Part shown: positions 36,792 through 49,182 of the stretch, one piece after another
How the letters are laid out: each line of letters opens with the position of its first letter
How positions within the stretch are numbered: the stretch's first letter is position 1
NCBI GenBank assembly: GCA_002104945.1
Contig: MCFH01000024.1
Coordinates: 1 to 64,000, forward strand
DNA from: Piromyces finnis
Taxonomy: Eukaryota > Neocallimastigomycota > Neocallimastigomycetes > Neocallimastigales > Neocallimastigaceae
Direction of reading: 5' to 3'
DNA length: 64,000 nucleotides
Position numbers and translations under genes: made by a program
Notes under the pieces: generated by a model
What the model was told of the DNA's origin: nothing
What the model saw: the letters and a program-made list of their open reading frames with translations, nothing else
The model's database searches: none

Positions 36792-37127
36792 TTGGATGTT
36801 GAAAATAAAAAAAAAATAAAATAAAAATATTTATTAAAAAAAAAAAAAAAAAAATTATATATACACTATAAAAATATATTTTTAATATTATATTTAATAT
36901 AAATAAACCATAATTATAGAATTTATTATAAAAAAAACTTTTATTGATACATTAATTTTACAACTTTTAAAAATTAATGGTATTAAAAAATAAAGTTTCA
37001 ATATTTGTAAATTGATAATAGATATATGAATAAATTTTAAAAAAAAATTATAATTATTATTCTATCAAAAATTTTTAAAAAAAAAAATAAATTAATGTTT
37101 AATTAGAAAAATAAAAAGTATTTTTTT

Positions 37128-39115
37128 TTATTTGCAAACACCAAATTCTGATTGACAACCCTTTATTATTGCACAATGGGCAGAAGAGGTTCCACAGTAA
37201 CCATTTTTACTACAGCATCTACTAGAAGAACATTGACCATTTTCTGATCCACATTTACAATCACCGAATTCTGATTGACAACCCTTTGCTGATGAGCAAT
37301 AAGCAGAGGTTAAACCACAATATCCTTTTCTACTACAACATCTTCCACTAGAACATTGTCCATTTTCTGAACCACATTTACATTGACCAAATTCTGATTG
37401 ACAACCCTTTGCTGATGAGCAATAAGCAGAGGTTAAACCACAATATCCTTTTCTACTACAACATCTACCACTAGAACATTGTCCATTAACTTCACCACAC
37501 TTACATTCACCGAATTCTGATTGACAACCCTTTGCTGATGAGCAATAAGCAGAGGTTAAGCCACAGTATCCCTTTTTACTACAGCATCTACCACCAGAAC
37601 ATTGTCCATTTTCTGAACCACATTTACATTGACCAAATTCTGATTGACAACCCTTTGCTGATGAGCAATAAGCAGAAGTTAATCCACAGTATCCCTTTTT
37701 ACTACAGCATTGACCATCTGGGCATGATCCATATTTTTCACCGCAACGACCATAATTTGGACATTTACTTGAATAACTTTCTTCGCTGTAACTATGAATT
37801 TAAATATATAAATATATATATATTATATTTGATATTTAGAAATTTAGAAAAAAAATTTTTTTTTCCTTATTATTTATAAATATTTATAATTACATATCCA
37901 AAGATTGTTTATTGGTAAGAACACTAGGAATAGATTTTATACAATTTTTACTGATGTTTCTACATAAAATTTATAAAAAATAAAATTATTATTAGTATAT
38001 TAAAAAATACAGTTTATTTTATATCTATCAAATTAATTTTTTTTATTCCTATTTTCTTTAAAGATAATAAACATACAATTCATAAAGACGTCCTAAATTT
38101 CCTAATGAAGTTGGAATTGAAGTAATATTATTTTCAGATAAATCTCTGTGAATATAAAGTGTTAACAAAATATTCAATTTTTTAATCTTTATGTTATTTC
38201 TCATTTTAAAAAAATATTAATTGAATCTATTTATTATATACTATTTTAATACACTTACAATTTTTTTAAGTTATTTATATTTCCCATTGTTTCAGGTATT
38301 TCTGTTAATTTATTAAAAGATAAGTTACTGTAAAAATAAATATATATTATTTAATAATATCATGAATGTTATAAAATTATATAAAAACATAAACAAAAAA
38401 ATTAATAAATATATATACAGTATGTAATAACTTTAATATTCTATAAAATTAAATACAATGACAATATATATTTACATCTCATATACATTTTCTAGATTGC
38501 CAATTTCTTTTGGAATTTCTTTTATTTGGTTATGTGAAAAATCTCTTTTTTTTTAAAAAAAAATAAATAAAATTTTTTAAAATTAGTATAAAAAAAAGCT
38601 ATAATTTTCCTAATTACATATATACTAATATATATGATATTTATTCTATATAAACTTACATATATGAAAGGTTATTTAATTTTCCAATATCTTTGGAAAT
38701 TACTTCTAAATGTCCAGTAGAAAATAATCTATATAAAAAAATTAATTATATATTTTATAATTTTAATATCTATATATATCACAGTTTTTTTCTTTACTTA
38801 CAATCGACTTAATGAAGTAACCTCAAAAATAAATTCTGGAATGGATGTTAAAGATTCTGAGGTTGTTGAGTAATATCTTTTTAATAGGTATGATAAAGTT
38901 AATAGAGTTATATTTTTAAAAAAGAATAGAATCATTTAAAAAAAAGGATTCATAATATTTTACAATTCACTGGCTTCATTGGATCTATTATCATAACATA
39001 ACAAAGGTGAACAACTAATATTGTTAGTTTTAAAATTATTTTCTATATCCTGGCATGAATAGGCTAATGCAATAGCAACATTAAAAGTTAAACTTGAAAT
39101 GAATTTAAATTTCAT
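37128..39115 (-). CDS. secreted LRR protein with five hevein-type (CBM18) domains
   Basis: Eight exons (39115-38964, 38876-38802, 38728-38660, 38544-38476, 38327-38259, 38145-38077, 37959-37894, 37791-37128) join in frame to 410 residues. Exon 1 encodes a signal peptide (MKFKFISSLTFNVAIALAYS). Exons 2-7 each encode one leucine-rich repeat (for example DLSENNITSIPTSLGNLGRL), all bounded by phase-2 introns. Exon 8 encodes five chitin-binding type 1 domains of about 41 residues with the hevein pattern CGxxxGxCxxxxCCSxxGYCG and a closing CQSEFGxC. Hevein domains bind chitin or GlcNAc oligomers, so the protein probably sits in the cell wall, with the LRRs binding another ligand. There is no catalytic domain, dockerin or membrane helix. 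The ligand of the LRR part is unknown. Confidence 0.88.
37140..37755 (-). repeat. tandem ~123-bp hevein-domain repeats
   Basis: Five copies of a roughly 123-bp unit each encode one hevein domain. Copies are very similar at the DNA level (recurrent GAATTCTGATTGACAACCC on the plus strand), indicating recent tandem duplication or gene conversion. The copy at the C-terminal end is the most diverged (KNGYCGTSSAHCAIIKGC). Confidence 0.95.
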
Positions 39116-40475
39116 TTTCTTTTTTTTTTAATATCTTAAAAACTTGTATATTTAAAAATTATTTTTTTTCTTAAAAAAAAGTAAAATAGAAAGTAAAAAG
39201 TATAAAGGAAAAAAAGACCTGCATTTATATAGAGTATGTAAAACTTTTTAAGTTTTTTTTTTTCGTTAATTAAAAATTTAATTATAATACAATTAATTTA
39301 ATTTAAATAGAACTATAAATATTTAATATATCAGAAAATATTTAATTAAAAAAAATTTTTTTTTTTTAAATTTAATTATGAAAAGTTACACAAAATAAGA
39401 AATTAAAAATTATGAAAATTTTGATTAATTTTTTTTTATTTTCTTTTTAATGCCAACTTTTAATTTTTATTATTATCTTTTTTTTTTAAAAAAAAAGAAA
39501 GAAAAAACATTAATAAGACTTTATATTTTTCTGTAAATATAATCTTCAAAATAAGAAAAAAGCTTTTATTTAATAAAAAATAATTAAAGTATAGATGCAT
39601 AAATAATGTTTAATTTGATATTTTTGATAATGGCATAAACATGATTTTTTTTTTTTTTTTAAACAAATGTATTTTTACTACATCTTTCCGTTATCATGTT
39701 CCAATAACAATAATTATTTAAATTTATTAATAAATGAAAAGAAATTATTATATATGCATTATTAATTACAATGCATAAAATTTAAAGTATATTTATATAT
39801 TAATATATAATAGCGTAATTCTAATCAAACGGATCAATACAACTACTATGTATCCTATGAAATAATAGTTTAGAGAATTTTTTTTAATTTAAACTTTAAA
39901 ATTTACATTAACCTTTTTTCAATTTTTAGTTTAAAAGTTTAAATAGTTTTACTTTTTTTTTCATTTTTCATTTTTTCTTCTTTAATTAATTCATCTTTTT
40001 CTTTTCTTTTTATTCTAATATAATATAAATAAAAATGGATTTTATTTTTACAATTTTAAAAAAAAAATAAAAAAAATGGAAGATAAAAATATGGATGAAA
40101 TAATTAAAAAAAAGATGAATTAATTAAAAAATAAGAATAAAATGAATTATGAAGGTGAATTTTAAAATTATTAATATATATATACAATAAATAATAAAAT
40201 GTATAAAATTATATTCCATTACATTTTTAATTATTACAATTTAAGAATCATTATTATTACATTACAATTAATATTTATATTATTTTCTTATTTCATTTTT
40301 TGAAAAAAATAAATATTCTGTTATTTCTGTTATTATTATAAAAAAAAAGAAAAAACAAAAATCATTATGCATCAGAAATAAAAATTATTTTTTATTAAAT
40401 ATTAAAAAAACAAAATAAAACAAGTGTTAGAATATAAAAGCATCAAATATATTGAAATATATTGTAATAAATTAA
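39116..40475. other. AT-rich divergent promoter region
   Basis: This separates two divergently transcribed genes. Poly-A and poly-T runs are abundant. No gene or RNA is recognised. Confidence 0.65.
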
Positions 40476-43200
40476 ATGTATAAAAGTTACATTAATCTTT
40501 ATAATAGAATTTTTATGAATAATGTGAGTAACGATGATTTTGTAAAAGTTAAAAGAATTATAAATGAAGTCGAAAGCAAAAATATTACTTTGAATGTGAA
40601 TATAGTCGATCGAAAAGGATATTATCCTCTATTAAAAGCTATTGGTAATAAAAATATTTTCCTTATAAAAGCAATAATAGAGTATGCAGAGAGAAAAAAG
40701 ATTACTTTAAAAATTAATCAAAAAAATGATTTTGGAACTAATGCACTTATGCTAGCTACAGATAGAAATAATACTAACATTGTAAGAACACTTATTGAAT
40801 ACGCTAATAAACATAATATTATTTTAAATATCAATGATAAAAATATAGAAGGTGATTACCCATTTTCATTTGCAAGTGTCAATTGTAATGTCAATATTAT
40901 GGATATCCTTATTGATTATGCAAATAAAAATCACATTATTTTGAATATCCAAGATAAAATAAGTCATAAGTTATTATAAGTTATGGTATCCATTTTTAAT
41001 GGCTTCTTATCGTTTTAGTATTGAAGCAGCTAATTTAATTATAGATTATGCTGAAAAAAATAATATTGTTTTAAATATTAATGAAAAAGATTCTGAAAAA
41101 TATACTCCACTATTATGGGCATTTAAAACTCACCAACAAAAAATGATTAAAGTTATTATGGATTATGCTGACAAGCATAATATAATTTTAAATGTCAATG
41201 ATAAAACAGAAGATGATCATTACTCCCAAATTTTATATGCATGTATTATAAATAGAAAAGAGGTCGTTCAAGCATTAATGGATCATGCTGATAAACATAA
41301 TATTAAATTAAACATAAATGATAAAGAAAAACGAAATGGAACAACTCCACTTTTAAAGGCTATTGCTAAAAATAATATTGAAATTGTTAAATTAATTTTT
41401 AATTATGCTGAAAAAAACAACATTATTTTAGAATTAAATGAAAATAATAAACTTGGCGATTATCCCTTATTACATAGTATTAACGCAGATAACAAAGAAA
41501 TTGTTAAATTAATTATGGATTATGCTGATAAACAAAATATTAATTTAAATATTAATAAAAAGAATATAAAAAATTTCATCTACCCATTATTAAAAGCTAT
41601 TGATAATAATAATGATAGTATTGTTTCAATGTTGATGGATTACGCCGAAAAACATTCTATCCTATTGGAGATAAATGATAATAAAGAAAATGGAATATAT
41701 CCATTAGCCTGGTCTATCGTAAGAAATAATTACAAAATATTTAAATTACTTTTAGATTATGCCAAAAAACATCAAATATTCATGATTCTCTATGAAAAAG
41801 ATATCCAAAAATTCTTCTCAACAGATAAATATTGTATAAAATCAATCAATGATATTGATGCAAACATTATTGAAGTGTTATATGAAAATCATAATAATGG
41901 TAAAATGAAACTTGTATTCAATGGAAATAGTATACTTTCTAAACGATTAATGGATTGTAAAGCCAAAAGAGATGCCGAAAATAGAAACACAGTTAATAAT
42001 AGTCCATCTTCATGTTCCCAAATAACTACTAAGGAATCAGAAAAAAATGATGGTATAAATGATCTTGTTGTTGTATTATATGATTTTAATGGAATTCATT
42101 CAGATGAGTTAACGATACATAAGGGTGATTATCTTGTAGTTACCAATTGGAATTTCAAAAATGGTTGGGCGTATGGATATAAAAAGGATGATCCACAAAC
42201 CAAAGGATTATTCCCATTTACTATGATTAGTCCATGTAATAATAAAGATAATAAGGGTATGTTACTTTTTATTTAGATATAATTTTTTTTTATATTTTTT
42301 TTATAATTTTTTTTGATTTATTTATATATAGTTTTTTAAAATAAGTTTTAATCAAAATAACTTTATATATATTTCCTCCTATCTTTTCAAATTATTCTCT
42401 TTATATATATATTAATAAATCCAAAAATATATAATAATTTAATAGATCAAGAAAAATGTGATAACCAAAATAATACTAATCAAAGCAATAATAACGATCA
42501 AAGTAATGAAGATGATAGTTTATTACCATCCTATGAAGAAAGTAATAATTTATTAAATAATATTAATGCGACAACACCAACGCTGAACCCAACGACAACA
42601 TCACCTCCAGTAAGCTCAAACCCATACCAAAATGGAAATTTATACTATATTATAAAAAATCCACAATATCAAACCTATCCATCTCCTCCCACTCAACAAC
42701 CAATAACAGCAAACCAACCCTATGGGGCTCCTCCATCAAATCCAAATTATGTTATTTCATCCCTTCCTTCCTATTCATCTTTTCCTTCCCAACCACCAAT
42801 GATATATCATCCACCAATTCCACAACAGCCACATGTTCCAAGCAATTCACCGATTCCACAACAACCACCTGTTCCAAGCAATCCACCGATTCCACAACAA
42901 CCACAATTAATATACAATCAAATTCCTCCTTCCCAACAACCCGTAATATATTATCAAACACCATCCCAACAACCAATAATATATTATCAAACTACGCCAT
43001 CTCAACACCCAATAGTATATTATCCAATTCCACCACAACAACCACCAGCCTCTTATCAAACTTCTCCACCACAACAACCTTCAGCACCAGTCTCTTATCA
43101 GGCTACAACTCAACAACCAGTGGCAGCCTGTCAAACTCCAACTCAACATTCTGTAGCTCCTTACCAAACGCCAACCCAACAACCAGTAGCTCCTTATTAA
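40476..43200 (+). CDS. ankyrin-SH3 protein with Pro/Gln-rich tail, one frameshift
   Basis: The open frames 40476-40979 and 40999-42276 belong to one protein. The repeat unit breaks at about 40960-40975, where a one-base shift joins LNIQDKI to YPFLMASYRFS. The N-terminal 500 residues are ankyrin-like repeats of about 34-36 residues with the recurring pattern LIMDYADKHNIILNINDK. An SH3 domain follows (VVLYDFNGIHSDELTIHKGD, then W and GLFPFTMI), which binds proline-rich peptides. A GTATGT donor after 42256 and an acceptor before 42446 add a last exon encoding an Asn-rich stretch, LLPSYEES and a long Pro/Gln/Tyr-rich tail (IPQQPPVPSN, YYQTPSQQP) to the TAA at 43200. The tail could be a ligand for SH3 or WW domains. 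The frameshift may be a homopolymer sequencing error or real. Confidence 0.75.
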
Positions 43201-44408
43201 ACTCTTTTCGAATAACATGTTACATAAAATTTAAAGGTAGTAATTCTGCTAATTATTTATCCAGTAATAATATGATATTGTTAAATAAAAGATGAATAAG
43301 AATAAAAAAATGTAAATACATTAAAAACTATAAATAAATATTTTCCTTTTCTTAGTTATTCGTCTTGATTAAGATCTAGAGAATTATTATAAATTAAATA
43401 AATTATTCCTATTCCTCTTTTTTTCACTATTTCTTTTATTCATTCAATAAATAAAAAATAAACTTATTTCTATAATTATATAAAAAATAAAAATCTAAAA
43501 ATTGAAATAAAATATAAAATAAATCAAAGTTTTTTTTTTTAAAAAATCAAAAAATACAATATATATAAATATATGTATTTATATTTCATTTCTTTGTGTT
43601 AATTCTCTCTTTCCATGATATTGATTTATTACTAATAAAATAATTATTAATATTTTTTAAAAACTTTTTAAAAATATTAAAATTTTGATTAGTTCAATAG
43701 AATAATTAAACTTTTACCATTTTTCATTCCTCTTTTTATTTATTGGATTAAAATTATTATTAAAATTCTCATTAAACATGGAAAGAAAAAGTTTATTTAA
43801 TAAAAGAAAAAAAAAAAAAAAGATTACTACTTTTATTATTATTTTATTATAAAATATTTATTTATAACTAATAAATTGTTTTAAATAAAAAAAAAAAAAA
43901 GAATATTTAATTTATTACTTTTTACAATTTATAATATCTATATTTTTTTTATTATATTTTTAAGTCTATGTCTATTATTTTTATTTTTATAAATTAACTT
44001 AAAATAAAAACATTGATGGAATATATACTTAATATTATTGAATACATATCTAACAATATTAGCTAATATATACATATTTATACTTTAATTTCTATTAAAA
44101 GATAATAATTAATTTTTAACATTATAAATTTAACATATATAACAGGTGCCTAAGCTATCATAGTAAATTTATAAACATGAAATATATTATCATTAACATA
44201 ATAATATTAATATTAATATATGTATATAGATAAATATGAAAAATGATGAATACATAATATTTTAATGAATAATATATTATATATATTATATTTTTGTTGT
44301 TGTGGTTGTTGCTACTGTTTTTCCTTTCTAAATTATTTTTTTTTTTTAATTCATCTTTTGGGGAAATGTTGAATCACCTCCATTAAATTAACATTAAAAC
44401 TATTGGTT
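43201..44408. other. AT-rich spacer between convergent genes
   Basis: Homopolymers only, with no coding or RNA signal seen. Confidence 0.7.
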
Positions 44409-45608
44409 TTATTTATAATTATAATAAGTTAAAGTATTTGTATTAGGTTTTGGATTTAAAAGTTCTTTGTCATTTGATAATTGATCACTATAGATGATAT
44501 TATTATTATGGGAAGGTAAAGGTATTTCCATTTGATTTGATTCATAATTATTAGAAACGTTGGTTGTATTTTGACTTTTATTATTTGAATAACCATTAGT
44601 ATAAATACTAGCATGACTACCTGAATATCCACTAGTATGACTATGAGTATTAGAAGTCATTTTTGATGATTTTTGTTTTTCTATATAAAATTTTAACATT
44701 ACTTGATCTATATACATAAAGGTATAACTAAAATTTAAAATTAATGTTCGTATTGGATCAATTCTTGAATCATTTACCATATCATTAAGAGCTTTTATTT
44801 TCTGTTCATCATCGTATGACCTTGTTGTTCTATTAAAATGAAAAACATAAATAGCATAAGTAAATATTAATGGTATTCCACACAAGGTAACAATAATAGA
44901 AAAAATAATACGATATTCAGAAATTTGTTTGAACTTTTTTAAGAAAGAATTTCCACCTTTACTTAATAAATTAATTCCTTGTTTATCAATAAAAACATTT
45001 TTTCTGAGAGCTATTAAAACAGAAAGATCATAGGCCAAACTACATACTTGTTGTAATGCTACATTTGTCCATTTATTTGCTTTATATTTAGCCATGTCTA
45101 ATGTATAATAGGCACTTTTTGTTTTTTCATCTGCTTGATCATAACCCTCACGAAAAGGAATATAGGATAAATAGGTATAAATTTGAGCACATTTTACTAA
45201 ATTGTAAATTAAACATGTAATAAATACCCATCTTATTTTTTTGGTATTTCTTATGATAGCTTTTGTTCTAATTAAAAGATACCAATCACCAATAATTTCA
45301 CTTAAATGCCATAATATACCAGCAATACCATAGGTATTCAACCATTGTGAATTACCATAAGGCCATAATTTTTCATAGTCTCTTTCACGTACTTTTAAGC
45401 TTCTTTCAAGCATATCACCTATACATCTTAATAAATAATGCAACACCATAAGAACAATAATAGGTCTTTTCCAATTTTTATAAGTTAATAAAAGTATTAA
45501 ACAGGTCCAAGGGAAAAACTCACTAACAATTAACTGAGTAAAAGATACTTGATATTGATCAAAGCCTCGGCTTTGAAAAAGACTTTTCATTGAAAGTAAA
45601 CTTGGCAT
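44409..45608 (-). CDS. seven-helix membrane protein of unknown function (399 aa)
   Basis: A single exon encodes 399 residues with about seven hydrophobic helices: near 26-48 (FFPWTCLILLLTY), 52-70, 94-118 (GIAGILWHLSEIIGDWYLLI), 130-150, 195-215, 243-267 (IIVTLCGIPLIFTYAIYVF) and 300-322. The last 80 residues form a Ser/Thr/Asn/Tyr-rich cytoplasmic-looking tail. The N-terminus lacks a cleavable signal. Seven helices with a polar tail resemble a receptor-like topology, but I see no diagnostic motif of a known GPCR class or transporter, so function is open. The start at 45608 (MPSLLSMKSL) is the first ATG after the leader. Confidence 0.7.
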   Translation of the reverse strand: MPSLLSMKSLFQSRGFDQYQVSFTQLIVSEFFPWTCLILLLTYKNWKRPIIVLMVLHYLLRCIGDMLERSLKVRERDYEKLWPYGNSQWLNTYGIAGILWHLSEIIGDWYLLIRTKAIIRNTKKIRWVFITCLIYNLVKCAQIYTYLSYIPFREGYDQADEKTKSAYYTLDMAKYKANKWTNVALQQVCSLAYDLSVLIALRKNVFIDKQGINLLSKGGNSFLKKFKQISEYRIIFSIIVTLCGIPLIFTYAIYVFHFNRTTRSYDDEQKIKALNDMVNDSRIDPIRTLILNFSYTFMYIDQVMLKFYIEKQKSSKMTSNTHSHTSGYSGSHASIYTNGYSNNKSQNTTNVSNNYESNQMEIPLPSHNNNIIYSDQLSNDKELLNPKPNTNTLTYYNYK

Positions 45609-48600
45609 TTTTTTATTTTTATTTTATTATAGATTAATGACTATTGATAATTATAATTATAATTATAATTATTTATATACAATATAATAGATTAATAATA
45701 TCTATATTTTTTTATACGATAATTTTTTTTTTATTATAGTTAGTTTTGTTGTTTTTGCTGTTATTGACATTGATATCCTTTAATAAATAGTATTATTGAC
45801 ATTACAATATATTTTTTGTTTTTTTATATATGCATGTATATTTAAAACTAACACGTTACTTAAAAATAGTTTTTACTTAATAATAAAATAGAAAGGTATT
45901 TAAAAAAAAAAAAAGAAAATATGAAAAGGTATTTAACTTTCTTTTTATATCAAATACCATTTTTACCGCTGTTTCCTTATATTTTGTTAGTCAACTACCT
46001 TTCCAATAACAAATAAAAAAACAATGGAATAATTAAAAATAAAATTAAAAATTTAATTAAATATATTAAAAATTAGGAAAATCAATTTTAAAGAAAATTT
46101 AATTAAAAATCTTAAACTCTATTTATTATTAAATTATATATAATTAATACCCAATTGTATACATCAATTCTAATCCAATTCATAATATAAAACAATAGAT
46201 TCATTGATTCATTATAGTAAAAGACATCCAATAATAATATTGATCAAATTATGGATTTATGTAATTGTTTTTTATGCTTTAATAATAGTCCTTATAGTAG
46301 ATTCAAAAAAGTTTACTTTTATTAAATTATAAATTATATCATATCATATAATTTTTTATTTCTATTACATATTATTTTCTAGAGCATTAAAATAATAATA
46401 ATAATAAATCAATAGAAGGAAAAAAAAAAGTTTTATTACAAATAACTTTTAATTAAAAAATTATTAAATAAGATATGCGTGTAACATTAATAAACGTTAT
46501 ATTTTTAATTTATATATATTAAATTTATATTAAAAATAAATATAATTTAAGTTCTTTGCGATTTTCAAAATAATTATTAAATAAACCATGGGTTTTTTTA
46601 ATGTTGGTTGAAAGAAAAAAAATTAAAAGAAAAAAAAAATAGTTATCGTAAAAGAAATTAAAGATGAATATTAATGGAATTAAATATAGAAAAATACAAG
46701 AATTGAATTTCTTTTACTAATAATGAATATACTTGAATATACTTATGAATCGTGATTATTATTATATACATATAAACAATAATAATAATTACTATTTTTA
46801 TGTATATAATAATTATGTTTATTCATCCTTTTATTTTTAATTTTGAAATATTTAATATTCAATCCATATTAATTCTTATTATTATAAAATTATAAATATT
46901 ATTCAGACTTAGTATTGGTAATCTATGCTTTATAGTTATATTATTTATATATCCCTTTTTATATTAAATTATTAAGTAATAATAATTTTTTTTTTTTTTT
47001 TTTTAGTATTACGATATTTAAAAATAATATAATTCTTAGTTATTAAGAGAGGATTATTATCATTATTTTATATTAGAAAAGAATTTTTTGAATGTTAAAC
47101 TCTAACCAAGAGAGGTGACTGGAGAAAAGATTACAAAAAAGCTATTATATTACTTTTTTAAAATAGAAAACTTTTAAAATTAATTTTAGATAATTTAAAA
47201 AAATTTTTTTTTTATAATTGACTTTTTTTTTTTTTAACAATAAATATTGTATAATTTTAAAAAAATGTCACTTGTAATTATTCAACACTAATACAATTTT
47301 TAATAGAATAAATAGAAATTTAGGACTAAAGCATAGAATTAATTTAATAATTACTTCATCTTCATATATTAGTTATTTTATAAAAAATATTGAGAAAACC
47401 CTCATCAATAGTTAAAGTTTTCCTATTTGGGATAACTTTAAAGTCAAATATTATAATACTAATTTATGGAATAATTATTTGTTGTTTTTAAAATATTTTA
47501 CTAAATATTTTTTTTAAACATTAAATCTTTAATATCGTCAATTAAAATATAGGGAATTTTTTTTTTTTTTTTTAATAGATATTTAAAAAAAAAACAATAG
47601 TAATTAATCAATTTTAATAAACCAATATATTTTTTTTTTTATTATTTAATGATTTCTTACCAAATTCTTATTCATTTGGTTAATTAACATCTATTGCATC
47701 TATTACATTATATAAATATATAATCATTGTCCATCCATAAAAAAAAAGTAAAATTAAAATTGTAACCCAAAAAAATATAAATATATATGTTTATATTTTC
47801 AAATATAAACATATATATATATATAAAGAAAAGAAAAATTTTAAAGTTGCGGAATGAGTTTAATTCTAAAAATTATAAAAATAAGATTTTTTTTTTTTTA
47901 TGGAATATTATGAAAAAGTTAGTTATTATCAAATACAAGTAGTATTGAATAATTATTATTTAAGTAAAAAAAAAGATTACACATAAATACATCTTATTAT
48001 TTTATGTTATTGAATTTTATGAATTTTATACACTTATCATTACTATTATTACTCAATATGATATATCAATTTTATTATTATTATTTTTTTGTATCTTAAT
48101 TCTACATTTATTAATTTTTTTTTCTAAATGGTAGATAAGTAATCATTTAACAATCTAATCATCATTTATTATTATTAATTATTTATATAATATTTAAAGT
48201 TTTTTTAATCCCATATACTTTAAAATTTTAAAAATAATGCAATGGCGCTTTTTTTTTTAAAAAAAAAAACACTTTAATATATTTTTCAATAATAATTTAT
48301 ATGCTGCATTATATAAATGATAATAATATTAAATGATGTTTTTATGTTTATATAAATTAACATTTAATCAAATATATAATACATAATTTTGGTTTTTCTT
48401 AACACCGCAGTAGCAACATAATCTCCTTATTTTTTAATTGAAATGATGATGAATCTATATTTAGAAAAATGTTTTAAAGATAATTGTTTTTAATAATAAA
48501 TCTTAAATTTATATAATAAAACATTTTCTTTACAATTATTTTTTTTTTATTTTTTCCAATTTAATAATAAATATTTAAAAAAAAAACATTTTAAAGAATA

Positions 48601-49182
48601 AAAAAAATATATATATTTATACATTATTTTATTTTAAATCTAAATTTATTTAAAGTTAATTATTTTTTTAAAAAAATAAAATAAAATTATGTATATTAAA
48701 AAAGAATAAGGAATTTTAATTTTTATAATTTATATATGATTTATATATATATACTTTGTAATATTAACGATTTTTTAATTCTAGAACAAATACATTCAAA
48801 TATATATACTTTTTTTTTTCTTTTTTTTTTTAACCAAAAAACTTTTATAATTTAAAAGATATTAATATTTTTAATTATAATATAAAATATTGTATTTTTA
48901 TTTTATTTTTTTTTTATAAAATATTATAAAGTAAAATTCGGAAAATATTTATTACTATAAAATTAATTAAAAATTGATTTAAAATTTTTAAACTTAATTA
49001 CCCTGCATTATTTTTTTTTATTATATAAAGAAAAGAAATCTGCTTTATCTAATTTGATTTTTCTATAAAAATTATAATATAGAAAAAGGAATTAATATTT
49101 TAGTTCTTTTAAAAATAAAAATTATAGATTTTTTTTTAATAAATAAATATATATAAAAAAAATTTTTTTCTTTTTGAAAAAA
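45609..49182. other. long AT-rich intergenic region
   Basis: The longest gene-poor stretch in the window. At 46251-46326 a short frame (MDLCNCFLCFNNSPYS) resembles the Cys-rich first exon of the 18.7 kb membrane protein but no further exons are seen. Homopolymers and TA runs are otherwise the only structure. Confidence 0.55.

Noticed and set aside
37140-37755. CRISPR-like array of regular repeats
   Set aside because: The ~123-bp periodicity is coding hevein-domain duplication; no short repeat-spacer structure and the genome is eukaryotic.
37532-37879. Plus-strand frame across the hevein repeats
   Set aside because: Antisense of the CBM18 exon; the minus strand shows the hevein cysteine pattern and clean splicing.
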